A DNA stretch of 64,000 nt from Flavobacterium psychrolimnae (GTDB lineage: Bacteria > Bacteroidota > Bacteroidia > Flavobacteriales > Flavobacteriaceae): NCBI RefSeq assembly GCF_003312425.1, contig NZ_QNUX01000003.1, positions 186,001 through 250,000 on the forward strand, in the 5' to 3' direction. The number at the start of each line of letters is the position of its first letter. Within the stretch, counting starts at the first letter, position 1. The position numbers were made by a program, and so were the translations under genes. Below are positions 1 to 8,190 of this stretch, piece after piece. The notes below the pieces were generated by a model that made no database searches, was not told where the DNA came from, and worked only from the letters and a program-made list of their open reading frames with translations.

Positions 1-471
1 AAATATGATTTACTGGTGATTCTCTCCGGTCCTGAACCTCAACGAGGAATACTGGAAAACCATTTGAAAAACGAAATCATGCGATTCAAAGGAAATGCTA
101 TTTTTATTGAAGGAAATGTAGAATCAGAACAGAAAATTGTTGTGAAACAAAATGTAACCTATTACAATTTCATGAATTCTAGCGAACTCGAACAGGCTTT
201 TAACGAAAGTGAAATGGTCCTTTGCCGTTCCGGTTACACTACAATAATGGATCTTGCACAATTGCGAAAAAAAGCATTTTTCATTCCAACACCAGGACAA
301 TACGAACAGGAATATTTAGCTAAAAAATTAAAAAAAGAAGGCTTAGTTCCTTATGCCAATCAAAGTGATTTTAGAATGGAAAACATTGAAGAAATTCAGG
401 ATTACAAAGGGCTACCGCGCTTGGATTCTAAAATTGACTGGACTAATTTATTTGAGGTTTTTGAAAAATAG
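1..471 (+). CDS. Glycosyltransferase, C-terminal part (5' truncated)
   Basis: The reading frame is open from the first base, so the gene begins upstream of the window and only about 156 C-terminal residues are visible. The segment CRSGYTTIMDLAQ followed by IPTPGQYEQEYLAKKL matches the acceptor end of MurG-like (GT28 C-terminal) glycosyltransferases, where a Gly-rich loop and a Q-x-x-Q/E region contact the nucleotide sugar. The donor and acceptor cannot be told from this fragment. A bidirectional hairpin terminator follows immediately, separating it from the convergent histidine kinase gene. Confidence 0.75.
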   Translation, partial: KYDLLVILSGPEPQRGILENHLKNEIMRFKGNAIFIEGNVESEQKIVVKQNVTYYNFMNSSELEQAFNESEMVLCRSGYTTIMDLAQLRKKAFFIPTPGQYEQEYLAKKLKKEGLVPYANQSDFRMENIEEIQDYKGLPRLDSKIDWTNLFEVFEK

Positions 472-488
472 TTTATAATTATTACAAA

Positions 489-516
489 AAAAACCGATTC
501 AGATAAATCGGTTTTA
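489..516. terminator. Bidirectional terminator between convergent genes
   Basis: AAAACCGATT and AATCGGTTTT form a 10-bp perfect stem around a 6-nt loop, with A and T tracts on both sides. It can serve the glycosyltransferase on + and the histidine kinase on -. Confidence 0.8.
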
Positions 517-541
517 TGGCATTAAATTGTATTTTTTCAAG

Positions 542-1597
542 TTATTTTTTAGTCGTTTTGGCTTTTTCGAGTGTAAAAGAAAATTCAGAACCTACGCCAA
601 ATGTACTGTCGACGTAAATTTTCTCGTCATGAGCTTCGATAATATGCTTTACAATTGACAATCCCAATCCAGAACCTCCTTCGGTTCTTGCTCCACTTTT
701 ATCTACTCTGTAAAAACGCTCAAAAAGTCTGGGAATATTCTTTTTCTCTATCCCCTCTCCGTTATCCGTGACACGAACGATTACTTTTTCATCTGTTAAA
801 TCTTCGATGCTCACTTCGGTTGAACCTTTTAATTTTCCATATTTAATGGAGTTTACAATCAAGTTCATCACTACTTGCTGGATTTTTTCCTGATCGCCAA
901 CTACCATAATCGGCTTGTTGTATTTCATGTCAAACATCAACAAAATATCTTTCTTGGAAGCTTTCATTTCGAGCAAATCAAAGACATTTTGAACGAGTTT
1001 AACAATATCAAATTCAGCTATTTCTAAATTCAAATCGCCAATTTCCAGTTTGGAAATCATATCTAAATCTTGGACAATATAGATGAGTCTTTCCACACCT
1101 TTTTCGGCACGTTCCAAGTATTTTTTTCGGATTGTTTTATCGCTCATGGCTCCGTCAATCAAAGTTGACAAATACCCTTGAACCATAAAAAGTGGGGTTT
1201 TGAGTTCGTGAGAAACGTTTCCAAGAAACTCTCTTCTATATTCTTCACGGACTTTTAATGTTTCAATTTCCAGCTTTTTATCGGTTGCAAACTTCTTGAC
1301 TTCACGAGTAAGTGTCGCCATATCCGTTGTTATCGGCTGGTTTCTAAAAGTGCTTGATTCTAATAAAGAAACGTCATCATATATTTTTTTTACCTTTTTA
1401 TAAATGAAACGTTCCACCCGATATTGAATCACAACAAAGGAGAAAGTAGCAATTGAAAAGGCGAAAAATAAGCAAAACTGGTAGGAAAAGGTAAAAAACA
1501 AATGGGTAAGAAAACCAACTAATCCGGTAGAAAAAAGGGTGATATATAGCGCCGACTTTACGGCAAAGCGATATGTTTTTTTAAAATTTATTGTCAT
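542..1597 (-). CDS. Sensor histidine kinase, PhoR-like
   Basis: A 351-residue membrane kinase. Two hydrophobic segments (about residues 12-34 and 39-57) leave almost no periplasmic loop, as in PhoR-type kinases that sense through partners. The HisKA motif SHELKTP places the phosphoacceptor at about His130. The N box (VVMNLIVNSIKYG, about 242-254), DNGEGIE and GGSGLGLSIVK make a complete catalytic domain. It lies directly behind the response regulator gene with no gap (start codon abutting the stop), so the two are co-transcribed. A PhoR role is inferred from this architecture and from Pho-like boxes upstream of the divergent receptor gene. Another Bacteroidota envelope sensor remains possible. 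Confidence 0.85.
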   Translation of the reverse strand: MTINFKKTYRFAVKSALYITLFSTGLVGFLTHLFFTFSYQFCLFFAFSIATFSFVVIQYRVERFIYKKVKKIYDDVSLLESSTFRNQPITTDMATLTREVKKFATDKKLEIETLKVREEYRREFLGNVSHELKTPLFMVQGYLSTLIDGAMSDKTIRKKYLERAEKGVERLIYIVQDLDMISKLEIGDLNLEIAEFDIVKLVQNVFDLLEMKASKKDILLMFDMKYNKPIMVVGDQEKIQQVVMNLIVNSIKYGKLKGSTEVSIEDLTDEKVIVRVTDNGEGIEKKNIPRLFERFYRVDKSGARTEGGSGLGLSIVKHIIEAHDEKIYVDSTFGVGSEFSFTLEKAKTTKK

Positions 1598-2281
1598 TTA
1601 TACTTCAAACTTATACCCAACACCTTTTATTGTTTTGAAAAAATCTTCTCCAATTTTTTCCCGTAGTTTACGGATATGAACATCAATTGTTCTACCGCCC
1701 ACAACCACTTCATTACCCCAAACTTTATCCAGAATTTCATCGCGTTTGAATACTTTTCCTGGTTTTGAAGCTAATAAATAAAACAGTTCAAATTCTTTTC
1801 TTGGCAAAGCAATTTCAACATTATCTTTTACAATTTTGTATTCTTCGCGATTGATTTCGATTCCGCCTACGTTTAATGTCTCGCTGTTTTGCTCCTTTTC
1901 TTTTAATCGGCGCAACAGGGCTTTTACTTTACTGACTAATAATTTAGGCTTGATGGGCTTTGTGATGTAATCATCGGCACCAGCGTCAAAACCTGCAACT
2001 TGGGAGTAATCTTCACTTCTGGCAGTCAAGAACGTGATTAGGACATTGCTGAGTTCTGGAATTTTTCGAATGTTTTCACAAGCTTCCATTCCATCCATTT
2101 CTGGCATCATAACATCCATTATAATAAGGTCTGGAATTTCCTTTTTAGCCTTAGCTACAGCTTCTTTCCCGTTGGCCGCTGTAAAGATTTGATATCCTTC
2201 CTGAGAGAGGTTGTACCCTACAATTTCTAAGATATCCGGTTCGTCGTCTACTAATAGAATCTTCGTGTGTTTTTTCTTCAT
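1598..2281 (-). CDS. Response regulator, PhoB/OmpR family
   Basis: A 227-residue regulator: receiver domain (residues 6-118; acidic pocket VDDEPD, phosphoacceptor about Asp56 in MDVMMPEMDG, conserved Lys in ITKPIKPK), then a winged-helix effector (about 130-226, ending GRTIDVHIRKLREKIG...KTIKGVGYKFEV). The start was taken at MKKKHTKILLVDDEP. A longer frame to 2320 adds 13 residues that do not fit the family. The gene is the promoter-proximal member of an operon with the kinase and is divergent from the TonB receptor. Direct-repeat boxes upstream of the receptor and of the next gene have PhoB-site geometry, so PhoB is the best guess. Confidence 0.88.
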   Translation of the reverse strand: MKKKHTKILLVDDEPDILEIVGYNLSQEGYQIFTAANGKEAVAKAKKEIPDLIIMDVMMPEMDGMEACENIRKIPELSNVLITFLTARSEDYSQVAGFDAGADDYITKPIKPKLLVSKVKALLRRLKEKEQNSETLNVGGIEINREEYKIVKDNVEIALPRKEFELFYLLASKPGKVFKRDEILDKVWGNEVVVGGRTIDVHIRKLREKIGEDFFKTIKGVGYKFEV

Positions 2282-2393
2282 AAAGCGCCAAAAATTGTTT
2301 TTGAATTGTAAATGTAACAATAAATGGGGTATTGAAAAGCTGTTAACGGTAATTTAATATTAGGTTCGTTTTAGTGCCTAAAACAAAACATAA

Positions 2394-2440
2394 CCGTAAC
2401 AAGCCAGTAACTTACATTTTACATTTCAGGCGTTACTTTG
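2394..2440 (+). promoter_or_regulatory. Candidate Pho box plus -7 promoter element
   Basis: CCGTAAC-AAGC-CAGTAAC (2394-2411) is two 7-bp half-sites with a 4-bp spacer, the same 7+4+7 direct-repeat layout as classical PhoB boxes. A weaker third phased half-site, ATTTTAC, lies at 2416-2422. Exactly 21 bp after the second half-site comes TTACTTTG (2433-2440), seven of eight matches to the Bacteroidota -7 element TAnnTTTG. The receptor start codon is at 2458. The box lies where a -35/-33 element would be. Confidence 0.65.
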
Positions 2441-2457
2441 CAAAAAAATTAAACCAA

Positions 2458-5238
2458 ATGAAATTCAAATTAATATTTTTAACGTTATTTATAACCGCTG
2501 TTTCTTTCGCACAGAATAAAGGAACCATAGCAGGAATCTTAACAGATAAAAATGCTAACAATCAATCTTTGCCATTTGCAAACATTCTTATTAAAGGAAC
2601 TAGCATTGGAACCAACACAGATATCGATGGAAAATACTCTATTACTGCAGCTCCTGGAAACTACACAATACAGTTTAGTTTTGTAGGTTACGAATCTGTA
2701 GAGGTTCCCGTAACGGTAATTGCAAATGAAACGGTAACTATAAATCAAGCATTAGGTTCTGCTGGATACAAGTTAGAAGATGTTGTGGTGAGATCTACTT
2801 TTAGCAGAGAAAAGGAAACCGCATTATTATTAGACCAAAAACAAGCGGTGGTTATCAAGCAAAGTATTGGCTCACAAGAAATGGCTCGTAAAGGAGTTAG
2901 TGATGTTGAGGAAGGTTTGACTAAAGTTACCGGAATTACTAAAGTTGATGGTAGAGGTTTATTCATTAGAGGATTAGAAGACCGTTATAATAATTTATTG
3001 ATTAACGATTTGCAATCACCATCTAACAGTCCTTTCAAAAAAATTATTCCATTAGACTTATTTCCTACTGATGTTGTTGGGGTTTTGAATATTTATAAAA
3101 CTTTCAATCCTAATATTTCAGGGGATTTTGCCGGAGCAACCGTTAACATTGAAACACCTCAACCAAAAAACATCACGAAGTTGAATATTGGCTTTGGGTA
3201 CACCACTAACAATAATCTTAAGGATTTCCTTCTTTCAGATGAAGTAAATTCAACTAAAGGAACTTTAGGACTTACAGGAAATGACAGAGCTCTTCCAAGT
3301 ATTTTTGGAACCGTTCCAAGTGGTCAAAAACTTTCTCCAGCTGAATACGAGAATGGTTTTGGTAACAAATCATGGGATGTAAATAGCACACAAAGTCCTT
3401 TGAATTCCAGCATTGGATTTTTACACGCACAAAAATTCACTCTTAAGAATGAAGATAATATCAGTTATATCATGTCATTCAATTTTGACAACAAATACAC
3501 TTTTAGAGAAGGTGTAGACCGAACTTTCAATCTTGGTCAAGGAAATTACGATAATAATTTGTACAATACTCAATACAGTTATTTCACTACATTTTCAGGT
3601 TTAGCCGGAATGAAATACAAAACAAACCGTTTCAATTTAAACTTCAATACGTTTTTAATCAAAGCGACTGAAAGCCGAATTCAAGATCAGTTAGGGTACA
3701 CAAATAGTTTGGCAAATCAAACAAATAACCTTATCCGATTAAATCAATATGAAGAATCTACGTATTGGAACACACAATTGTACGGGGATTACAAATTAAC
3801 TGAAGATGGAAAACATAGTTTAAAAGCAGGAGGTTCTTATGTAAAAACTTCGTTTCAGCAACCGGACAGAAAATTTATCACTGGTGTTAAAGAAAACGAA
3901 AACGACATCAACATGACGTACGGTGGTAATAATTTAAACCGTCAGTTCCTGGATGTAAATGGAAACTTTTATTTCTCTTCACTTTTAGAGTATAATTTGA
4001 AATTTGGAGACAGCGAAAAACCTAATGTATTGTCTATTGGTTACAACAGTTCGCTGAATGATATGGAATCTTCATACCGTTTTTTCTCTGGAAGAAGAAA
4101 TATTGAGAAAAACTATACTGCCGATTTAAATACTATTAGCCAAAACATCAACGAAGATATCAATAACGGAATTGTTTATGTTCAGGAAGAATCTAACGGA
4201 GATTACAAATTCAAACTGAATCAGTTTATTAATGCTGGATATTTCAATTTGTTCATGAAATTTGGTGAAAAATGGGATTTGAATGCAGGAATTAGAGCCG
4301 AAAGTTCTGCTCGTATTATAAAATACAGAAACCAAGGTGATATCTTTGGAAGTGCATTCCGCAAAAAAACAGATGACAAATTGGATATTTTACCATCTGT
4401 AAATGCAAAACGCATTTTAAATGAAAATAGCAATTTAAGACTTTCATTGGCAAAAACTATCACACGACCAGTTGCAATGGAGTTGTTACCAATAAACTAC
4501 ATCAATCCAGATGGAACTTCAGAAAGTGGAAATCCAGATTTGAAGGACAGCGAGAATTACAATGCTGATTTCAAATATGAATTGTTTCCAAACAGTAAAG
4601 AAATGTTTGCTGTAGGAGTGTTTGGAAAAGTAATTAACAATCCAATTGAAAGAGTTTTTAAACCAACTGCAAATAGCGGTGGTCAAATTACAACGTTCAA
4701 AAACTCAGAACAAGCAGTCATTTTTGGAGCCGAAATAGAAATGCTTTTGCAATTGAGCAGAATCAGTGAATCGCTTTCTAATTTCTCTTTTGGTCTTAAT
4801 ACTTCATTGATGAGCACGGATGTAAAAGTAGATCCTACTAAACAAGGAAACGAATTAGAGAATGGCACCAACCGTAAATTACAAGGCGCATCAAGCTGGT
4901 TGATTAATTCCGATTTAAAATACGATTTCGTTTTGAGAAAAGATTGGAAAAACTCGATGACATTAGTATATAACGTTTATGGAGACCGAATTTTCGCAGT
5001 GGGTTCATCAGGAATTGATCACATTTATGAAAAATCATTCAGTAAATTAGATTTCATCTGGACCAACTCTATTTCGAAAAGTATTGAACTTAAATTTGGA
5101 GTAGATAACATTTTGAATCCAAGTTATAAAAAAGAGTTAGGAAGCAAAAGCACAATAAATATTACTGAAGACTCGCTAGTTTTAAGAGAATTCAAAAAAG
5201 GTGTTGGTTTCTCTGTTAACATAGGATACACATTTTAA
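2458..5238 (+). CDS. TonB-dependent outer-membrane receptor
   Basis: About 926 residues from the chosen start, which gives a clean signal peptide (MKFKLIFLTLFITAVSFAQ). A longer frame to 2374 would run over the promoter elements. Order of domains: signal peptide; carboxypeptidase-regulatory-like beta domain (about residues 25-105, with GTNTDIDGKYSI); plug (about 110-240, with DGRGLFIRGLEDRYNN); then a 22-strand-type barrel ending in the aromatic terminus VNIGYTF. It should import a ligand across the outer membrane with TonB energy. No SusD partner follows. The next gene is a lipoprotein with the same candidate Pho box, so a phosphorus-containing ligand is inferred. The ligand itself cannot be read from sequence. 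Confidence 0.9.
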   Translation: MKFKLIFLTLFITAVSFAQNKGTIAGILTDKNANNQSLPFANILIKGTSIGTNTDIDGKYSITAAPGNYTIQFSFVGYESVEVPVTVIANETVTINQALGSAGYKLEDVVVRSTFSREKETALLLDQKQAVVIKQSIGSQEMARKGVSDVEEGLTKVTGITKVDGRGLFIRGLEDRYNNLLINDLQSPSNSPFKKIIPLDLFPTDVVGVLNIYKTFNPNISGDFAGATVNIETPQPKNITKLNIGFGYTTNNNLKDFLLSDEVNSTKGTLGLTGNDRALPSIFGTVPSGQKLSPAEYENGFGNKSWDVNSTQSPLNSSIGFLHAQKFTLKNEDNISYIMSFNFDNKYTFREGVDRTFNLGQGNYDNNLYNTQYSYFTTFSGLAGMKYKTNRFNLNFNTFLIKATESRIQDQLGYTNSLANQTNNLIRLNQYEESTYWNTQLYGDYKLTEDGKHSLKAGGSYVKTSFQQPDRKFITGVKENENDINMTYGGNNLNRQFLDVNGNFYFSSLLEYNLKFGDSEKPNVLSIGYNSSLNDMESSYRFFSGRRNIEKNYTADLNTISQNINEDINNGIVYVQEESNGDYKFKLNQFINAGYFNLFMKFGEKWDLNAGIRAESSARIIKYRNQGDIFGSAFRKKTDDKLDILPSVNAKRILNENSNLRLSLAKTITRPVAMELLPINYINPDGTSESGNPDLKDSENYNADFKYELFPNSKEMFAVGVFGKVINNPIERVFKPTANSGGQITTFKNSEQAVIFGAEIEMLLQLSRISESLSNFSFGLNTSLMSTDVKVDPTKQGNELENGTNRKLQGASSWLINSDLKYDFVLRKDWKNSMTLVYNVYGDRIFAVGSSGIDHIYEKSFSKLDFIWTNSISKSIELKFGVDNILNPSYKKELGSKSTINITEDSLVLREFKKGVGFSVNIGYTF

Positions 5239-5255
5239 ATAATAAGATTATTGAT

Positions 5256-5285
5256 AAAAAAGGAGCTGACACAGCTCTTTTTTTG
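5256..5285 (+). terminator. Rho-independent terminator after the TonB receptor
   Basis: GAGCTG-ACA-CAGCTC is a perfect 6-bp stem with an A tract before and a T7 tract after. The downstream lipoprotein therefore needs its own promoter, which is visible. Confidence 0.85.
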
Positions 5286-5336
5286 TTTACATAAGTAACA
5301 CAAAATTTACATCAAATTGATTGTTATATAATACTT

Positions 5337-5383
5337 TAGTAACAATTACGTAACCAAATTAAAGGAGACTCGATGTACTTTTG
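5337..5383 (+). promoter_or_regulatory. Candidate Pho box plus perfect -7 element
   Basis: TAGTAAC-AATT-ACGTAAC (5337-5354) repeats the 7+4+7 layout seen before the receptor gene. Exactly 21 bp later is TACTTTTG (5376-5383), a perfect TAnnTTTG. A degenerate second pair (AAGTAAC-N4-AATTTAC, 5293-5310) lies upstream. The start codon follows at 5430, leaving a leader of about 40 nt. Confidence 0.7.
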
Positions 5384-5429
5384 AATATAATAAATAACAA
5401 AAAAAACTATAATTTTAAAATCATTAAAA

Positions 5430-6620
5430 ATGAAAAAATTAGTATTCAGCCTTGCCTTATTAAGCTTAGTTTTTACAAGTTGTACTTCAAGTGACGACGA
5501 TGTAGTGACTACTCCTCCAACTGCAACAGGTGATATCACAGGTGAAATTACAGCATCAAAAACGTACATAAAAGGTACTTATGCATTAAGCGGTACCGTT
5601 AGAGTAAAAACTGGCGTTACACTAACTTTTGAAGCTGGTTCAGTTATTACTGCTGATGCATCAAATGGTCCAGATGCTTTATTAGTAGAAAATGGCGGGA
5701 AATTAAATATTGCTGGAACAGCTGCTGAACCAGTAGTATTCACTGAAAAATCTAAAACAGCAGGTTCTTGGGGTGGTATAATCATGTTTGGTGATGCTCC
5801 AATTGTTTCAGGAAAAACTGCTGACGGAACGCCTATTACAAGCGCAACTTCTGAAGATGGAACAAATATCGTTTACGGTGGAACGAATGCAGCACATAAT
5901 GGTGGTTCATTAAAATATGTAAGAGTAGAATATGCAGGTAAAAAAATCCTTGACGGAAATTCTGAGATGAATGGTTTCTCATTCTATTCAGTAGGTTCTG
6001 GAACTGTTTTAGAAAATCTTGTTGCTTACAAAGGTGCTGATGATGGATTTGAATTTTACGGAGGAACTGTAAGTGCAAAAAACCTAATTTCTTACGGAAA
6101 CACAGATGATTCTTTTGACTGGCAAGATGGATGGCAAGGTCAAGCAAACACCAACTGGTATGCTTATCAAACTGGAGCAGGAAATTTTGGAATGGAAATC
6201 GAAGCTAAAAGTGTAAACAATGCATTTTTCCCTAAAGTTTCTAATATTACTTTAAGAAGAGCTGCAGGAACAGTAACTGAAGGAGGATCTTCAGCAGCTG
6301 AATACGACGCAATTCAATTCAAAAAAGAAGGTAACGGAGAATATTCTAACATTGTAATTTCAGGATTTACAACTACTAATGCTACTTTAATTAGAATACA
6401 AGATGCCGCTACAAACACAAACCAAGTGCTTACTGGAAAAATAAAATTGTTAAATGTTAAAATCGCTGATAGCACACCTTTGAGTGGTGCAGGAGCAAGC
6501 TCATTTTCAGTAGCTTTTCCAACGGGTAACTTTACAACTAGCACAACAGCAACTGGAGCTGCATTGACTCCTGGAGCTTGGGCAATTGTTGATGGCGTTA
6601 ATTTATTATCAAATTTGTAA
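5430..6620 (+). CDS. Secreted lipoprotein with parallel beta-helix-like repeats
   Basis: 396 residues. The N terminus MKKLVFSLALLSLVFTSC is a lipoprotein signal with Cys18, followed by an acidic stretch (SSDDD) typical of Bacteroidota surface-exported lipoproteins. The body is rich in Gly, Ser, Thr and Asn and has recurring beta-helix-like turns: LTFEAGSVITAD, ENGGKLNIAGTA, NGGSLKYVRVEYAG, LENLVAYKGADDGFEFYGG, AKNLISYGNTDDSFDW. Few charged catalytic motifs stand out, so an enzyme activity is not claimed. It carries its own candidate Pho box and follows the TonB receptor, so the two are likely co-regulated. I infer a surface ligand-binding partner of the receptor or a phosphate-starvation surface protein. 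The family function is unknown to me. Confidence 0.75.
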   Translation: MKKLVFSLALLSLVFTSCTSSDDDVVTTPPTATGDITGEITASKTYIKGTYALSGTVRVKTGVTLTFEAGSVITADASNGPDALLVENGGKLNIAGTAAEPVVFTEKSKTAGSWGGIIMFGDAPIVSGKTADGTPITSATSEDGTNIVYGGTNAAHNGGSLKYVRVEYAGKKILDGNSEMNGFSFYSVGSGTVLENLVAYKGADDGFEFYGGTVSAKNLISYGNTDDSFDWQDGWQGQANTNWYAYQTGAGNFGMEIEAKSVNNAFFPKVSNITLRRAAGTVTEGGSSAAEYDAIQFKKEGNGEYSNIVISGFTTTNATLIRIQDAATNTNQVLTGKIKLLNVKIADSTPLSGAGASSFSVAFPTGNFTTSTTATGAALTPGAWAIVDGVNLLSNL

Positions 6621-6646
6621 TAAACAATCCAATTCATTTATAGTAA

Positions 6647-6675
6647 ACATCCTGAGCAATCAGGATGTTTTTTTT
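6647..6675 (+). terminator. Terminator after the beta-helix lipoprotein
   Basis: ACATCCTGA and TCAGGATGT form a 9-bp perfect stem around GCAA, followed by a T8 tract. Confidence 0.9.
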
Positions 6676-6725
6676 GGTATGCTTTTTGAAATATATTTTG
6701 TATATTTACTATTCAAAATAATCTG

Positions 6726-7064
6726 ATGGCAAAAAACTACTTTTATATTATTACTTTATTGGTTCTTTTCTTTTCTCTGAACGTTAGTGCTCAGGAAACT
6801 AAACCGCAGCCAAGAACACAAGAAACCGCTACTATAGAAGGTTTAAGCTTGTACCCGAACCCTGTGAGTAATGGCAAAGTTTACATTTCTACGAAAAACG
6901 ACTTGGATAAAGAAATAATTATCTTTGATGTTTTAGGAAAAAAAGTACTTCAAACCACGATAAGCTCAAGAGAATTAAATGTTTCTAATCTGTCTTCTGG
7001 TGTTTACATCATAAAAATTAATGAAAAAGAAGCATCAGCGACCAGAAAATTAATCATCCGATAA
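6726..7064 (+). CDS. Small T9SS type A sorting-domain protein
   Basis: 112 residues. A signal peptide (about residues 1-22, ending NVSAQ) is followed by roughly 20 linker residues. The remainder (about 42-112) is a complete type IX secretion C-terminal sorting domain: LYPNPVSNGKVYI, IFDVLGKKVLQ, LSSGVYIIKIN, and a basic Arg/Lys-rich end (ATRKLIIR). There is practically no cargo domain. By family knowledge the domain directs export through T9SS and is usually cleaved. What a nearly cargo-free version does is unknown. It lies between two strong terminators and so is its own transcription unit. No Pho-type box was seen upstream. Confidence 0.8.
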   Translation: MAKNYFYIITLLVLFFSLNVSAQETKPQPRTQETATIEGLSLYPNPVSNGKVYISTKNDLDKEIIIFDVLGKKVLQTTISSRELNVSNLSSGVYIIKINEKEASATRKLIIR

Positions 7065-7081
7065 TTTCAAAAATACATCAT

Positions 7082-7112
7082 AAAAGCTCCAATTGCAATT
7101 GGGGCTTTTTTT
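7082..7112 (+). terminator. Terminator after the T9SS mini-protein
   Basis: GCTCCAATT and AATTGGGGC form a 9-bp stem (one wobble) around GC, flanked by A4 and T7. Confidence 0.85.
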
Positions 7113-7190
7113 GTGACTTCTTGCAATTGAACCACTAGCGGGCTTCCTATTAATCCAATTCTGTTCTTGGTTTGCCTTTAAAATTTTGAT

Positions 7191-7198
7191 TACTTTTG
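7191..7198 (+). promoter_or_regulatory. -7 promoter element TACTTTTG
   Basis: A perfect TAnnTTTG. Transcription would begin near 7204, so the upstream TTG at 7186 cannot be the start codon and the TTG at 7210 is preferred, giving a very short leader. Confidence 0.55.
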
Positions 7199-7209
7199 CA
7201 AAAAAAATC

Positions 7210-8190
7210 TTGATCACAGCCTCCGATATATTTGCTATTTCCAGTCAAAAACACTTTGAAAAAATTGCTTTGAAAGTGTTTCGTTTTCAATACGAAAACA
7301 ACTTGGTCTACAAGGAATTTTGCGATTTTTTAAAAACAGATCCTCACAAAGTAAAATCGCTACAACAGATTCCGTTTTTACCCATTCAGTTTTTTAAGAG
7401 TCATCAGGTGGTTTCGAATACTAATCCCATTCAGGAAACTTTCACCAGCAGCGGTACAACCGGAATGATAACCAGCAAACATCTGGTTACCGATGTTACT
7501 TTATATGAAGAAAGCTACCGAAAAGGATTTTCTGAATTTTATGGCAATATCGAAGATTATGTTGTTTTAGCTTTACTTCCCTCCTATCTGGAAAGAGAAG
7601 GCTCTTCCTTAATTTACATGGTCAAGGATTTAATTGAACTTTCCAATCATCCCGAAAGTGGTTTTTACCTACACAATCACGACGAACTGATTGCCAAGCT
7701 TATTGCTTTAGATGAAGCGGGTCAGAATGTCATTTTGATTGGTGTAACTTTTGCTTTATTGGACTTAATTGAAAAACACCAGTTTCAATTGCAGCATACC
7801 ATTATTATGGAAACGGGCGGCATGAAAGGCAAACGCAAAGAAATGATTCGGGAAGAATTACACGAACAATTGTGTAAAGGTTTTGGCGTTTCGGCCATAC
7901 ATTCTGAATACGGAATGACTGAATTGCTTTCGCAAGCGTATTCTTTAGGAAACGGCGTATTTGAATGCCCATCTTGGATACAAATCCTCGTTCGCGACAC
8001 CGAAGATGCTTTAACCTATATTCAAGACGGAAAAACGGGCGGAATCAACGTAATCGATTTGGCCAATATCAATTCCTGTTCGTTTATTGCCACGCAAGAT
8101 TTGGGCAAAAAAAATCCCAACAACTCTTTCGAGGTATTGGGACGTTTTGATAATTCTGATATTAGAGGTTGTAATTTGATGGTTCTTTAA
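7210..8190 (+). CDS. LuxE/PaaK-like acyltransferase
   Basis: 326 residues from a TTG start ([17 protein letters not shown]). Upstream in-frame codons overlap the -7 element. The sequence resembles LuxE acyl-protein synthetases: [15 protein letters not shown] near the N terminus, the nucleotide-binding-like signature [15 protein letters not shown], then [13 protein letters not shown] and [14 protein letters not shown], as in ANL-type adenylating enzymes. No bioluminescence genes are nearby. Flavobacteria carry this protein as a stand-alone gene, and its acyl substrate is unknown. The stop codon overlaps the tyrS stop on the other strand through a shared TTAA. Confidence 0.75.
   Translation: MITASDIFAISSQKHFEKIALKVFRFQYENNLVYKEFCDFLKTDPHKVKSLQQIPFLPIQFFKSHQVVSNTNPIQETFTSSGTTGMITSKHLVTDVTLYEESYRKGFSEFYGNIEDYVVLALLPSYLEREGSSLIYMVKDLIELSNHPESGFYLHNHDELIAKLIALDEAGQNVILIGVTFALLDLIEKHQFQLQHTIIMETGGMKGKRKEMIREELHEQLCKGFGVSAIHSEYGMTELLSQAYSLGNGVFECPSWIQILVRDTEDALTYIQDGKTGGINVIDLANINSCSFIATQDLGKKNPNNSFEVLGRFDNSDIRGCNLMVL

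Noticed and set aside
2374..2457. Longer start for the TonB receptor
   Set aside because: It overlaps the candidate Pho box and -7 element and precedes the signal peptide; MKFKLIF at 2458 is the natural start.
5836..6147. Minus-strand His/Leu/Gln-rich frame within the beta-helix lipoprotein gene
   Set aside because: It is antisense to a well-supported coding region, with low complexity and no ribosome-binding context.
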